Below are positions 1 through 8,760 of a DNA stretch of 64,000 nt, in pieces; position 1 is the stretch's first letter, and every line of letters starts with the position of its first letter. The notes beneath the pieces were generated by a model. That model was not told where the DNA came from and made no database searches. It saw nothing but the letters and a program-made list of their open reading frames with translations. The position numbers and the translations under genes are program-made. The stretch comes from Allomuricauda sp. GTDB taxonomy: Bacteria > Bacteroidota > Bacteroidia > Flavobacteriales > Flavobacteriaceae. The DNA is taken from the NCBI GenBank assembly GCA_017795045.1, contig CP051244.1, positions 957,481 through 1,021,480 on the forward strand, read 5' to 3'.

Positions 1-14
1 ATTATCAACACTTT

Positions 15-1286
15 ATGAACAAAAAAACGTTAACGATTACCGCCTTTGCCCTTTTCTCACTTTTTTTTGGTGCGGGCAACCTTATCCTACCTCCACAATT
101 GGGATTTAATTCGGGGAATTTATGGTGGCTGGTCACCTTGGGTTTTTGCCTTTCGGCCGTGGTCATTCCCCTATTGGGTATTTTGGCCCATGCCCGTTTA
201 CAGGGTACCATGTTCGATTTTGCCAAAAAAGTATCCCCAGTATTCAGTTGGGTATACTGCTATTTGGTCTATGTCATTTCCATTGCCCTCCCTTCTCCCC
301 GGACGGCCTCCGTTACCCATGAAATGGCTATTCAACCTTTATGGGATGCCCCTGCCTGGACCACCAGTGTTATTTACTTTGCATTGGTATACATTTTTGT
401 GGTAAACCGATCTAAAATATTGGATTTGGTGGGCAAACTGCTCACTCCGGGCATCTTGGTCATCCTCCTATTTATTTTTGTGGTGGCCACTTTTTCATTC
501 GATTTTAATTTTGTCGATTCCCATATTGCACATCCATTCAGCCATGGGATTTTGGAAGGTTACCAAACTTTTGATGCCATCGGGGCCGTTGTGGTCGGGG
601 CCGTCATTATCATTTCCATCAATCTAAAAAACAGGGATGCGTCTTTCGAATCGAAAAGAAATCTCATCCGAAAATCTGGGTTTTTAGCGGGTCTGGGGTT
701 GTTCTTGGTTTATGCCGGACTGATTTTTACCGGGGCCGTGTTTGGAGATTCGTTTGACCCATCCATTTCTAGGACTTCACTTTTAAGTGGTATCAGTCTA
801 AAGACCCTGGGTAGTACCGCACATTGGTTCCTCAGTCTTTTGGTGAGTCTCGCCTGTTTTACCACCGCTGTGGGCATTGTTACCGGCACTTCGGATTTTA
901 TCAAAGGGCAATTCAACGATTCCGTTTTGGCCTATCGGATTACGGCCGTCATCGGGTGTCTTTTAGGGATTCTCATGGGACAACTCAACGTGGATTATAT
1001 CATCGCCGTGGCACTTCCGGCCCTTATGCTCATTTATCCCATTACCATTGTCTTGATCGTGCTGAATGTGGTGCCCGAAAAGTTTGCCTCGCCCAAAGTG
1101 TTTCGTTGGGTGGTGGTCACCACCGTGATTTTTAGTGTTCCGGATTTTTTGGGAAGTGTGGGATTGGGTTCCACAATAGGGCCATACACTGAATGGTTGC
1201 CCTTGACCAACTATCAATTGGGTTGGGTGTTGCCAGCCTTAATGGCCTTTGCCATCTCCAACCTACTTCAGAAAAAAGTTGAGTAA
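15..1286 (+). CDS. brnQ: Branched-chain amino acid carrier, LIVCS family
   Basis: This is a Na+ (or H+)-coupled symporter for leucine, isoleucine and valine in the inner membrane. The 423-residue length is normal for the LIVCS family, and the protein is almost wholly hydrophobic, with about 12 predicted membrane segments. The N-terminus carries the family signature FSLFFGAGNLILPPQLG at about residues 15-31, the unwound first helix that forms the substrate site in related transporters. The start is the ATG at 15, right at the window edge, so any upstream operon partner is out of view. It converges on the PAP2 gene with 15 bases between the stops and no clear hairpin terminator. The family assignment is firm; the coupling ion and exact substrate range are inferred. 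Confidence 0.93.
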   Translation: MNKKTLTITAFALFSLFFGAGNLILPPQLGFNSGNLWWLVTLGFCLSAVVIPLLGILAHARLQGTMFDFAKKVSPVFSWVYCYLVYVISIALPSPRTASVTHEMAIQPLWDAPAWTTSVIYFALVYIFVVNRSKILDLVGKLLTPGILVILLFIFVVATFSFDFNFVDSHIAHPFSHGILEGYQTFDAIGAVVVGAVIIISINLKNRDASFESKRNLIRKSGFLAGLGLFLVYAGLIFTGAVFGDSFDPSISRTSLLSGISLKTLGSTAHWFLSLLVSLACFTTAVGIVTGTSDFIKGQFNDSVLAYRITAVIGCLLGILMGQLNVDYIIAVALPALMLIYPITIVLIVLNVVPEKFASPKVFRWVVVTTVIFSVPDFLGSVGLGSTIGPYTEWLPLTNYQLGWVLPALMAFAISNLLQKKVE

Positions 1287-1301
1287 TCCCAATCCCTGTT
1301 C

Positions 1302-2054
1302 TCAAAACGATGCAGATAGCACCACCCCAAACGTTTCCCCGCCTTGGAAATCTATCTTGATGCCTTTAAAAAAATCGTTATCTCCAAACACCATTTTTTT
1401 CACAAAGGGAGCGATTTGATAAGCCAGTTTTGTGCTTAAAATCCCAATGCCAGCTCCAGTGACCACATCGGTGAACCAATGTCGGTTGTTGTACATCCGC
1501 AGAAAGCCGGTACATGCCGCCACCATGTATCCCGATATCCCATACCAGATGGATACTTCCTTAAATTCCTGGTTCAAAAATTCGGCGGCCATAAAAGCGG
1601 TTGCCGTATGGCCCGAAGGAAATGCATTATACGCGGTTCCATCCGGTCTTTGGATTGCGGTGAGTCTCTTGAGGCCTTGCACCGTGACCCCCATGAGCAC
1701 ATATGCGGTGCCCAAGGCGATGGTCCTATCCTTAAAATTGTGCTTCCCCTTGACTCCAATTGCATTCAAGGCATACACGGACACCATGGGAACGTATTGA
1801 CTATAGTCATCTATATATGTACTCCTGTCCCGGAGTGCATCCATCTCGCTCCTCATTTGTAGATTAAAGCGTTTAATGCCTTCACTTTCAAGACCTATAA
1901 ACCCATAACTTATCAAAGCAGTGGGGATGATCAGCTTTTTGTAATTGAACTCGGAATTGATGTTTTGTTCTAGGGAATCTGGCTGTATGCGCTGTGCAAA
2001 CAGATTCGGACAAAACAAACAGAACAGTACTGCCAGTTTTATAAAATCTGCCAT
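1302..2054 (-). CDS. PAP2-superfamily phosphatase, exported
   Basis: This is a membrane-associated acid phosphatase of the PAP2 (type 2 phosphatidic acid phosphatase) superfamily, which removes phosphate from lipid phosphates such as phosphatidate or undecaprenyl pyrophosphate. All three signature motifs are present: KRLTAIQRP (KX6RP), PSGH, and a final R-x5-H-x3-D in FLRMYNNRHWFTDV. I start it at the ATG at 2054 because this gives a clean signal peptide ending in a polar segment after FCPNLFAQ; a longer reading to 2129 adds an unlikely charged N-terminus. About 250 residues. Substrate unknown. It is monocistronic on the minus strand, followed upstream by a 430-base gene-free stretch. Confidence 0.85.
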   Translation of the reverse strand: MADFIKLAVLFCLFCPNLFAQRIQPDSLEQNINSEFNYKKLIIPTALISYGFIGLESEGIKRFNLQMRSEMDALRDRSTYIDDYSQYVPMVSVYALNAIGVKGKHNFKDRTIALGTAYVLMGVTVQGLKRLTAIQRPDGTAYNAFPSGHTATAFMAAEFLNQEFKEVSIWYGISGYMVAACTGFLRMYNNRHWFTDVVTGAGIGILSTKLAYQIAPFVKKMVFGDNDFFKGIKIDFQGGETFGVVLSASF

Positions 2055-2487
2055 TCTTTTTTTAATTATGCACGCCTCCAAGGCATGAAGTAGGTTAAAC
2101 TTATCTGCGGCCAGAACGGGACGGTTCAAGCGTTAGAGCTTCGAAGTTCAGGGTTCCCTAGATGGGTTTGTGTGCCCAATTGACGAATGGCAGGTATGGG
2201 TTCACCAATCCCATAAAGTAATTGACGGGGACTTTCAAAAAACCACAAAAAAGAAGAAGAATCGGTTTTGTGAAGCGAGCAGAAAATTAAAGGTGAAGAT
2301 GAAGTGGCGTTGTATTTATCCCTGTTTCTGGCTTCCAATATTTGATTTCTGTGTATGACTTGTACGGAATCCCCCTCAAATCAGATGCGATTAGAAACTC
2401 AAATTCTGTTTAGTGCACATTGTAGCGCTAGCTTTTTTTAAAATAAATAAGAGTATATTGAAAGATCTTATTCTTTTTTAGCGCAGT
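2055..2487. other. Gene-free stretch upstream of the CPBP gene
   Basis: This gap of about 430 bases separates the PAP2 gene (leftward) from the CPBP protease gene (rightward). I see no convincing coding region, RNA gene or hairpin terminator. It holds one copy (2224-2261) of a short element that recurs just after the CPBP stop codon at 3204-3239, and an AT-rich leader with a small self-complementary TAGCGCTA near 2427. It must also contain the promoters for both flanking genes, but no strong TAnnTTTG match was identified. Confidence 0.5.
2224..2261. repeat. Short direct repeat, left copy
   Basis: About 38 bases beginning GACGGGG and ending in a purine run CAAAAAAGAAGAAGA. A near-identical version lies at 3204-3239 in the same orientation. 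The two copies bracket the CPBP protease gene. Confidence 0.6.
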
Positions 2488-3201
2488 TTGTTAGGTATTG
2501 TTGTTGTTTTTCTTCTCTCATGGTTAATTCTTTGGATCATTTCAAAAGAACACATCACTGTTCTAGGGATACTACCGACCAAGAGACGCTTGAAAGGTTT
2601 TTTTATTGGTTTGATTTCCATGGCGTTGTTTTGCACTATCAATTTACTGGGCCAGTCCTATTTTAAAGACATTGGCTATGTAAGAAACCCTGATTATGGA
2701 ATTTGGGAAAGCATAAATGGAATATGGTGGGCGTTTAAGGCCGCCCTGTTTGAAGAACTTATTTTTCGAGGGGCATTATTATATCTGCTCATCAAAAGAT
2801 TAGGGGTTAATTGGGCATGCATCATCAGTGCATCGGCATTTGGAATATATCATTGGTTCAGTTATCAAATGTTTGGTCGTGGTCTCATTCCAATGGCCTA
2901 TGTTTTTCTGTTAACTGGAGCAGGAGGTTGGATGTTTGCCTATGCCTTTGCCAAAACGAAATCATTGTATACGCCATTGGGATTGCATTTTGGATGGATC
3001 GTGGTCAGTATAGTTGTTTTTTCCGCTGGCCCATTGGGTAATTCCTTATTTATTGCAGATGGTGATGGTGTGGATTTAGGTGGATGGGAACAATTATCGT
3101 TTTTCCTTTGGCAGACATTGGTCGTGCCAGGAATTGTAACTTGGTATCTTATAAAAAATGCCCGTAAAGCTAAACTGGAGATCCCCGATCCCGTAGAGTG
3201 A
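2488..3201 (+). CDS. CPBP family intramembrane metalloprotease
   Basis: This is a polytopic membrane protein of the CPBP (CaaX protease and bacteriocin-processing, Abi) family, glutamic-type or metal-type intramembrane proteases related to eukaryotic Rce1. The expected motifs are visible: FEELIFRG (EExxxR) near residue 90, an aromatic-plus-His motif at IYHWF, and HFGW near residue 170. The 237-residue length is typical. An in-frame stop at 2479 forces translation to begin after it, and the best available start is TTG at 2488; no ATG precedes the first membrane helix. The substrate is unknown; relatives act in bacteriocin self-immunity or protein maturation. It is flanked by a pair of direct repeats. 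Confidence 0.8.
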   Translation: MLGIVVVFLLSWLILWIISKEHITVLGILPTKRRLKGFFIGLISMALFCTINLLGQSYFKDIGYVRNPDYGIWESINGIWWAFKAALFEELIFRGALLYLLIKRLGVNWACIISASAFGIYHWFSYQMFGRGLIPMAYVFLLTGAGGWMFAYAFAKTKSLYTPLGLHFGWIVVSIVVFSAGPLGNSLFIADGDGVDLGGWEQLSFFLWQTLVVPGIVTWYLIKNARKAKLEIPDPVE

Positions 3202-3203
3202 TG

Positions 3204-3239
3204 GACGGGGTTTTCCAAAAACCTGCAAAAAAGAAGAAT
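3204..3239. repeat. Short direct repeat, right copy
   Basis: Begins GACGGGG three bases after the CPBP stop codon and ends with CAAAAAAGAAGAA, just short of the end of the ketopantoate reductase-like gene. It matches 2224-2261 with a few substitutions and small indels. Confidence 0.6.
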
Positions 3240-3243
3240 AGCC

Positions 3244-4158
3244 CTATCGGTGCAGCTCGGATTTTAACTTTACCAGCTCACCTAACAGCCGGGTTTCCTT
3301 TACCCGATCAGATAGGTTCATGGCCTGGGCCATTCGGTAAATTTCAAAGTTCAGGGTGTCGATTTCCGTTTCCCTTTTATTATTGATGTCCTGCAAAGTG
3401 GAGATAAACTGGCCGTCGGACATTCGGCTTATGGTCAATACCTGGTCTTCCAATTCCGAAGTACCCAAATCCACTCCTTTTTTGTTTGCAATGGTCACGC
3501 ATTCCGTGATTACCCGTTGCGCAATGGCCAACACTTCCTTATTCCTGTGAAAGATGCCATTATCCACCTCCAACAAGGGGCAAATGGAATTAAAAACACT
3601 GTTGGCAATGGCTTTTTTCCAGATGGTGCGCTGGATGTTCTTTTCCGCCACAAATCTGAAATTGGGGGTATCCAATAGGCCGACCACCGTTTCCAAGCTC
3701 GAAGTTTTTTGTTGAACAACCCCAATGGGTGATTCCGCAACGGGTTTGTAACTAACAGTATTGGCATCGCTATGCTGGCTGGTCATGAAAAGGACACATC
3801 GGTACAATTCGTCAAAGCCTTTCTCCAAAAAAGGTTGTTCCACTCCCAGTCCATTTTGCAACAAAACCAAGGGTGAAGTTTTGGCTTTGGATTGCAGTTT
3901 TTCGGCGAGTGCCTCATTTCCGAACGACTTGTTCGTAAGGACCACCAACCCATCCAAGGTTTTATGGTTGTCCAAGGTACTGATGCTGATATTCGCCTCA
4001 AGCTGAGCTCCATTCTTAAGCTGTAAGGTAATCTTTTGCTGATGGGGTTTGCCCTGACCTTCGCGACCGCGAATCAATTCCACTTCCTTTCCCTGATGAT
4101 GGAGACAAACGGCCAACGTCTTGCCCACAGACCCAGCTCCAATGATGTATGTTTTCAT
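3244..4158 (-). CDS. Ketopantoate reductase-like (PanE/ApbA family) protein
   Basis: This protein resembles 2-dehydropantoate 2-reductase, the NADPH-dependent enzyme that makes pantoate for coenzyme A. The N-terminal Rossmann fold opens with MKTYIIGAGSVGKTL (GxGxxG), and the central segment around ANSVFNSICPLLEVDNG corresponds to the family's conserved helix with the catalytic lysine and Asn. The 304 residues match the family. Many Bacteroidota carry several PanE paralogues, some not acting on ketopantoate, and no other pantothenate gene is nearby, so the substrate is uncertain. It is a single gene on the minus strand, 35 bases from the next leftward gene. Confidence 0.78.
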   Translation of the reverse strand: MKTYIIGAGSVGKTLAVCLHHQGKEVELIRGREGQGKPHQQKITLQLKNGAQLEANISISTLDNHKTLDGLVVLTNKSFGNEALAEKLQSKAKTSPLVLLQNGLGVEQPFLEKGFDELYRCVLFMTSQHSDANTVSYKPVAESPIGVVQQKTSSLETVVGLLDTPNFRFVAEKNIQRTIWKKAIANSVFNSICPLLEVDNGIFHRNKEVLAIAQRVITECVTIANKKGVDLGTSELEDQVLTISRMSDGQFISTLQDINNKRETEIDTLNFEIYRMAQAMNLSDRVKETRLLGELVKLKSELHR

Positions 4159-4193
4159 AGAACTAAAGGTACCAAGATTCCTCCAGATACTTT

Positions 4194-4775
4194 TTAGAGT
4201 CCGTCTTCTCTATCGGAAAGCCAATCCTTGTATTTCGATTTTAATTCGTTTCTCTTTTGGGTAGTGTCCATCACAATATCGACCCCTCCATCATATGGGG
4301 CAATTATGCATTGTTTTGAAGGGCAGACAAACATTGCCCGAAACTTGTCATCCGCAATTGCCCTTAGCATCTTGTCTTGACTGTTCTTTTCCCATTTTTT
4401 TACGGTAACATATATCTCCAAATGCACTTCATCTTCATATGCTTCTGGTCGTTCCTTTTTGAGATCCACTGAAAAAACTTTTTGAAATTTATCAAACCCT
4501 TCCAACTCCTTGCTCCGATCACCCAATGACCCATACTCATACAATCCAACCGATATGAACATTTCCGTTTTCTGTCCAATGAGGTCGTTAATCAATTGGT
4601 TCTGTCTATCGAGTATAATTCCATACTCGTCTTCGTTCTCAGCATATCTTTTGGAGCTTGGCAAGCTATGGATTCTGAACCATCGGTCTTTATATTTCCA
4701 CTTTAGTTCGTGATTGATGGGCAGCGCCTCTGGATATTCCCTATCCCAATATGATATAAATTCGCTTTCGGTCAT
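4194..4775 (-). CDS. DUF3885-like protein of unknown function
   Basis: A soluble 193-residue protein with no signal peptide or membrane segment. The N-terminal half, especially HELKWKYKDRWFRIHSLPSS followed by a KRYxExExEY segment, matches my recollection of the DUF3885 family, small cytosolic proteins found sporadically in Firmicutes and Bacteroidota. In other bacteria, proteins of this kind often sit in polymorphic-toxin or immunity-like neighbourhoods, but nothing of that sort is visible here. It could be an orphan immunity gene; that is only an inference. Confidence 0.6.
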   Translation of the reverse strand: MTESEFISYWDREYPEALPINHELKWKYKDRWFRIHSLPSSKRYAENEDEYGIILDRQNQLINDLIGQKTEMFISVGLYEYGSLGDRSKELEGFDKFQKVFSVDLKKERPEAYEDEVHLEIYVTVKKWEKNSQDKMLRAIADDKFRAMFVCPSKQCIIAPYDGGVDIVMDTTQKRNELKSKYKDWLSDREDGL

Positions 4776-4907
4776 CTATGTATGCTGAAATTTTTGAAGT
4801 AAGTTCAGGTATTTCTGTATCTCTACCCCGACACAATTGACAAACAGCCCATATGAGGCAATGGATTTGTGGTTTCACTTGATAGAATGTCCTTATCTAA
4901 TTGAACT

Positions 4908-5081
4908 TCAATCAGAACCCCGCTTTTTCTTATTGTAATAATACAGGGCATAGGCAATCCCCGCCAGTACCACAAAGGGCAAATAACTACCAATGACCAC
5001 GCCTATTTCATAGGCACTGTCCGGGGCTTCCTGTATTTTCTTTTCAATATCGGCTTGTTGTAAAAACAGAATCAGTTTCAT
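4908..5081 (-). CDS. Small single-pass membrane protein
   Basis: A 57-residue protein starting at the ATG at 5081. It has a short N-terminal part (MKLILFLQQADIEKKIQEAP), one membrane helix (about residues 25-46, ending AYALYYYNKK), and a basic tail KKKRGSD, which suggests an N-out/C-in arrangement. A longer frame up to 5123 exists, but the added residues come from the dispersed repeat next door and are unlikely to be translated. Small membrane proteins of this size are common in Flavobacteriaceae; no function is known. It is followed leftward by 130 bases without features. Confidence 0.5.
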   Translation of the reverse strand: MKLILFLQQADIEKKIQEAPDSAYEIGVVIGSYLPFVVLAGIAYALYYYNKKKRGSD

Positions 5082-5091
5082 AGTTGTTATT

Positions 5092-5143
5092 GTCATTCTG
5101 GGCAAAGTGAAGAATCCAATCATTTCGACTACGCTCGATGTGA
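5092..5143. repeat. Fragment of the dispersed TCATTTCGA/CGCTCGATGTGACA repeat
   Basis: The sequence reads TGTCATTCTGGGCAAAGTGA, then ATCATTTCGACTACGCTCGA, then TGTGACA. These words recur at 14286-14534, 24069-24140 and 37620-37920, so this is a short member of the same intergenic repeat family. It fills the gap between the small membrane protein and the aminopeptidase. Confidence 0.6.
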
Positions 5144-5148
5144 CAAGG

Positions 5149-6441
5149 TTATGTATTCATCAACCCCTCTATTTCTTCAATCTCAATGGGGATGTTGCGC
5201 ATCAAATTGAACGGCTCCCCTTGTTCCTGTATGACCACATCGTCCTCCAAACGAATGCCCATTCCCTCTTTGGGAATATAGATCCCAGGTTCCACGGTAA
5301 AGACCATATTGGCCTTCATGGGCGTTTTCAATGCTCCGTAATCATGGGTGTCCAACCCAATATGGTGACTGGTGCCATGCATAAAGTATTTTTTGTAGGC
5401 AGGCCATTTGGGGTCTTCGTTCTGCACATCGGCCTTGTCCAAAAGCCCAAGACCCAATAATTCGGAAGTCATGATTTTCCCCACTTCTTTATGGTATTCG
5501 GCCCAAAGGGTGCCGGGCACCAACATTTTGGTGGCTTCGTCCTTTACCCTGAGTACCGCGCTGTACACTGCTTTTTGACGGTCGGTGAATCTTCCGTTGG
5601 CAGGTATGGTCCGGGTAAGGTCACTGGAGTAATTGGCATATTCCGCGGCCAAATCCATCAAGATCATATCCCCATCTTTCACCTGTTGGTTATTTTCCAC
5701 ATAGTGGAGCACATTGGCATTGGCGCCCGATGCAATGATGGGTGTATAGGCAAAGCCTTTAGAACGGTTCCGTACAAACTCATGAAGGAACTCCGCTTCC
5801 ATTTCATACTCCCAAACGCCTGGTTTCACAAATCCCAAGATTCTTCGGAAGCCTTTTTCGGTGATGTCACAAGCGGTCTGCATCAATGCGATTTCCTCAG
5901 GTTCCTTTACCCCACGGATCTCTTGTAAAATAGTATTGCTCTTCGCCCATTGATGGGCAGGAAAATCCTGTTTACATTTTTGGATGAAACGGTCTTCCCG
6001 GGTCTGGGTCTCCACAGCCTGACGGTAATGCTCATTGGTGTTGAAATAAATGGTATCCGCTTCGGTCATCAAATCAAAAAAGACCTTGTCAAAATCCGTG
6101 AGCCAGTAGACGGTTTCAATCCCAGATACGGTAGTGGCCTGTTCCTTGGTGAGCTTGGCCCCTTCCCAAACGGCAATATGCTCGTTGGTCTCCCTTACAA
6201 AGAGAATTTCCCTGTGTTTTTTGTCCAAGGCATCCGGGAAAAGTAGCAGAATGGTTTCCTCCTGATCCGCCCCGCTCAAGTAAAAAATATCCCTAGCTTG
6301 CTCAAAGGGCATGGTACTGTCCGCCCCAATCGGATAAATGTCGTTGGAATTGAACACCGCAATACTTTTGGGCTTCATCTGCGCCATAAATTTCTTGCGG
6401 TTCTTTATGAATAGGGTTTGGTCTATTGGGAAGTATTTCAT
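5149..6441 (-). CDS. pepP: Aminopeptidase P family (Xaa-Pro) metallopeptidase
   Basis: This is a cytosolic dinuclear-metal (usually Mn) peptidase that removes an N-terminal residue preceding proline. It has an N-terminal AMP_N creatinase-like domain (about residues 1-170) and a C-terminal pita-bread M24 domain. The five metal ligands can be placed: Asp in MDLAAEYAN, Asp in SSDLTRTIP, His in HGTSHHIGLD, Glu in VEPGIYIP and Glu in GIRLEDDVVI. I chose the ATG at 6441, giving MKYFPIDQTLFIKNR, because a good promoter lies just upstream and the seven extra residues from 6462 would overlap it. Divergent from the DUF2721 gene. Confidence 0.92.
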   Translation of the reverse strand: MKYFPIDQTLFIKNRKKFMAQMKPKSIAVFNSNDIYPIGADSTMPFEQARDIFYLSGADQEETILLLFPDALDKKHREILFVRETNEHIAVWEGAKLTKEQATTVSGIETVYWLTDFDKVFFDLMTEADTIYFNTNEHYRQAVETQTREDRFIQKCKQDFPAHQWAKSNTILQEIRGVKEPEEIALMQTACDITEKGFRRILGFVKPGVWEYEMEAEFLHEFVRNRSKGFAYTPIIASGANANVLHYVENNQQVKDGDMILMDLAAEYANYSSDLTRTIPANGRFTDRQKAVYSAVLRVKDEATKMLVPGTLWAEYHKEVGKIMTSELLGLGLLDKADVQNEDPKWPAYKKYFMHGTSHHIGLDTHDYGALKTPMKANMVFTVEPGIYIPKEGMGIRLEDDVVIQEQGEPFNLMRNIPIEIEEIEGLMNT

Positions 6442-6459
6442 GTCAAAAAATGATTTGTC

Positions 6460-6491
6460 CAAATGTAGGTAATTGTGTTCCCGAAGACAAA
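6460..6491 (-). promoter_or_regulatory. Bacteroidota-type promoter for the aminopeptidase gene
   Basis: Read on the minus strand, TTTG (6491-6488) is followed by 20 bases and then TACATTTG (6467-6460), a full match to the Bacteroidota housekeeping consensus TTTG-N19-21-TAnnTTTG. The predicted transcription start is about 10-15 bases before the ATG at 6441, so the leader is short. Confidence 0.7.
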
Positions 6492-6519
6492 TTCATACCT
6501 TCCCGTTAAAATAAAATCC

Positions 6520-6909
6520 ATGCAGCTCAACCTAAGCATCCCGGCCCTCTTGTTTCCGGCCATTTCACTGACCATGTTGGCCTACAATGCCCGGTATTTG
6601 GCCATTGCGGCGCTGATCCGACAGTTGCACAAACAGTTTGAGGAAACCTCGGCCCAACCCTTGAAACAACAAATAAACCAACTCAGAAAGCGCTTGGGTA
6701 TCATCAAAAACATGCAGGCAACGGCCATCATTAGTTTCTTATTGGCTGCGGTGACCATGTTCCTCATCTATGTGGAGCTGAATGTTTGGGCCAATGTCAT
6801 CTTTGGGGTCAGTCTGGTCTTTTTGGTCATTTCCTTGCTCTTGTCCCTGTTGGAAGTGCAGCTTTCCACCAAAGCATTGGGGATTCAGCTAAAGAGTATG
6901 GAAAAATAA
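6520..6909 (+). CDS. DUF2721 family membrane protein
   Basis: A 129-residue inner-membrane protein starting at the ATG at 6520 (MQLNLSIPALLFPAISL). It has one hydrophobic segment at the N-terminus, a charged amphipathic stretch (RQLHKQFEETSAQPLKQQ, then RKRLGII) and two closely spaced membrane helices, a layout typical of DUF2721 proteins. The function of this family is unknown. A GTG at 6475 would add 15 polar residues and overlap the divergent promoter, so I disfavour it. The gene stands alone. Confidence 0.75.
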   Translation: MQLNLSIPALLFPAISLTMLAYNARYLAIAALIRQLHKQFEETSAQPLKQQINQLRKRLGIIKNMQATAIISFLLAAVTMFLIYVELNVWANVIFGVSLVFLVISLLLSLLEVQLSTKALGIQLKSMEK

Positions 6910-7060
6910 TCCCTAGTTCTTGAGGAAATCGCTCCTTTCTTAAAATAAAGCAATTTTCGGGTCATTTTCTTCCAAGGGTTTTGCGTAATTTGGTGATGCT
7001 AAAACGCACTTGTACAGAAGGTTATTCCTTTTGGTAAAAAACAACCATCAACACATCATC

Positions 7061-8239
7061 ATGCAGACCAACCGAAAAAACCGAATCAAATCCATTGACA
7101 TGCTCCGAGGACTTGTCATGGTCATCATGGCACTGGACCATGTCCGTGATTATTTTCATTTCGACGCCTATTTCTTTGACCCAACGGACATGTCCCAAAC
7201 CAATGTCCCTTTATTCTGGACCCGGTTCGTTACCCATTTTTGTGCACCGGTATTTGTTTTCTTGGCAGGTACCTCAGCTTTTTTTGTAGGACAGCGTATC
7301 ACTAAAAAAGCCCTGTCCACATGGTTGTTAAAACGCGGTCTTTGGTTGTTGATTGCCGAATTCACCATTATAAAGCTGGCGTGGATGTTCAAGCTGGACT
7401 ATTCCACCATCCTTCTTCAAGTAATTTGGGTGCTGGGCATCAGCATGATCTTTTTGGCCGGATTCATCCATCTTCCCAAAAAGCTTATCATTGCGCTATC
7501 CCTAATTGCGGTTTTTGGCCATAACCTGTTGGATTCCATTGCTCCGACCGACCCGTTGACTTCTGGTATATGGTCGTTGTTGCATGTGTTCAATTTGGTG
7601 GATTTGGGCAGTTTCCAAGTCTTTGTGGGATATCCTATGATCCCTTGGATCTTTGTAATGCCCCTCGGATATTATTTTGGCGGGTTCTATCTACCGTCTT
7701 TTGATTCCAAGCTTCGGATTAAAAGGCTTTTTCAACTTGGCGCTGGGATGGTTCTGATATTTTTTGCCCTGAGGACTTTCAACACCTATGGTGACCCTAA
7801 TCTTTGGGCAAATCAAGATAGTATTGGGCTAACCATAGCCTCCTTTTTCAATGTGACCAAATATCCCCCATCCTTGCTTTACTTATTAATCACACTTGGC
7901 CCTTCACTGATCTTTTTGGGCTTGGTGGAAAATTGGCAAAACCGCTGGACCGAAAAATTGGTGGTCATTGGTCGGGTACCCATGTTTTTTTACATTGTCC
8001 ATATTTATGTGATCCATATATTGGCCGTATTTGCTGCCATCTTTACCGGGTTCAGTTTTTCCGATATGGTCATCGATCTATGGGTCACCTTACAGCCTCA
8101 ATTGAGGGGATATGGGTTCAGTCTGTGGGTGGTATATCTCATTTGGATTCTGCTGACCTTGGCCCTGTACCCTATTTGTAGCTGGTACAATAATTACAAG
8201 ACCGACCATAGGGAAAAATGGTGGCTCAGTTACCTTTAA
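7061..8239 (+). CDS. HGSNAT/DUF1624-type membrane acyltransferase
   Basis: A 392-residue polytopic membrane protein beginning MQTNRKNRIKSIDMLRGLVM. The sequence SIDMLRGLVMVIMALDHVRD is the signature of the heparan-alpha-glucosaminide N-acetyltransferase / DUF1624 branch of the membrane acyltransferases, where the His after Asp is the proposed acetyl acceptor. About ten membrane helices follow. In bacteria these enzymes are thought to acetylate sugars at the membrane; the substrate here is unknown. The ATG at 7061 was preferred over the frame start at 7010 because homology begins there. Nearest relatives in Bacteroidota are usually stand-alone genes, as here. Confidence 0.8.
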   Translation: MQTNRKNRIKSIDMLRGLVMVIMALDHVRDYFHFDAYFFDPTDMSQTNVPLFWTRFVTHFCAPVFVFLAGTSAFFVGQRITKKALSTWLLKRGLWLLIAEFTIIKLAWMFKLDYSTILLQVIWVLGISMIFLAGFIHLPKKLIIALSLIAVFGHNLLDSIAPTDPLTSGIWSLLHVFNLVDLGSFQVFVGYPMIPWIFVMPLGYYFGGFYLPSFDSKLRIKRLFQLGAGMVLIFFALRTFNTYGDPNLWANQDSIGLTIASFFNVTKYPPSLLYLLITLGPSLIFLGLVENWQNRWTEKLVVIGRVPMFFYIVHIYVIHILAVFAAIFTGFSFSDMVIDLWVTLQPQLRGYGFSLWVVYLIWILLTLALYPICSWYNNYKTDHREKWWLSYL

Positions 8240-8316
8240 AAAAATTAAGCTGTTCATAAAACAGTGTCGGAATACGTCTTGGGATTGATTAATTTTACGG
8301 TCCAAGTTTTTTTGGC

Positions 8317-8760
8317 ATGCAGAGAACCGTCAAGGACATAGACTTTTTTAAGAACATCCGTGAAATACGGGAATGCGAATTCGGGATTTTCTATTTCTTT
8401 GATGGATTGGTCATTTCTGAAATCAAGGAAGGTGTGGTCTTTAACTGGTCCATGGCCAAAAAAATTATAGACATCGCTTACGAAATCATTGGGAGGGATG
8501 AGCCCGTTGCCTACATCTCCAATCGCATTAACCCTTACTCGGTTGTCCCCACGGATTGGCTCAAATTTTATAGAAATCGACATCAGCTCAAATACTATTC
8601 CATTGTGAGCTATGACAAAGGTGGGCTGTCCAGCATTGTTTTGGAGCGACTGTTCTTCAAGGAAAAAATTCGCCAGTTTGAAAATTTGGAAAGCGCCATT
8701 GCATGGAGCCTTTCCAAAATTGAAGAGGAGAAGAAAGGCCTAACGCCCCAAATGAAATAG
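8317..8760 (+). CDS. Conserved hypothetical, possibly SpoIIAA/STAS-like fold
   Basis: A soluble 147-residue protein. It lacks a signal peptide and membrane segments. The pattern of strands and helices (a strand at FGIFYFFDGLVISEI, a helix at SMAKKIIDIAYEIIG, a strand at PVAYISNRIN) recalls the small SpoIIAA-like proteins common in Flavobacteriaceae, but this is a visual comparison only. Its stop codon overlaps the end of the convergent AstE/AspA-like gene by 21 bases, so the two transcripts must be antisense to one another at their ends. Confidence 0.6.
   Translation: MQRTVKDIDFFKNIREIRECEFGIFYFFDGLVISEIKEGVVFNWSMAKKIIDIAYEIIGRDEPVAYISNRINPYSVVPTDWLKFYRNRHQLKYYSIVSYDKGGLSSIVLERLFFKEKIRQFENLESAIAWSLSKIEEEKKGLTPQMK

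Noticed and set aside
2126-2338. Minus-strand frame of 70 codons in the gap before the CPBP gene
   Set aside because: Polar low-quality composition, no start context, and it overlaps the repeat at 2224-2261; no sign of a real protein.
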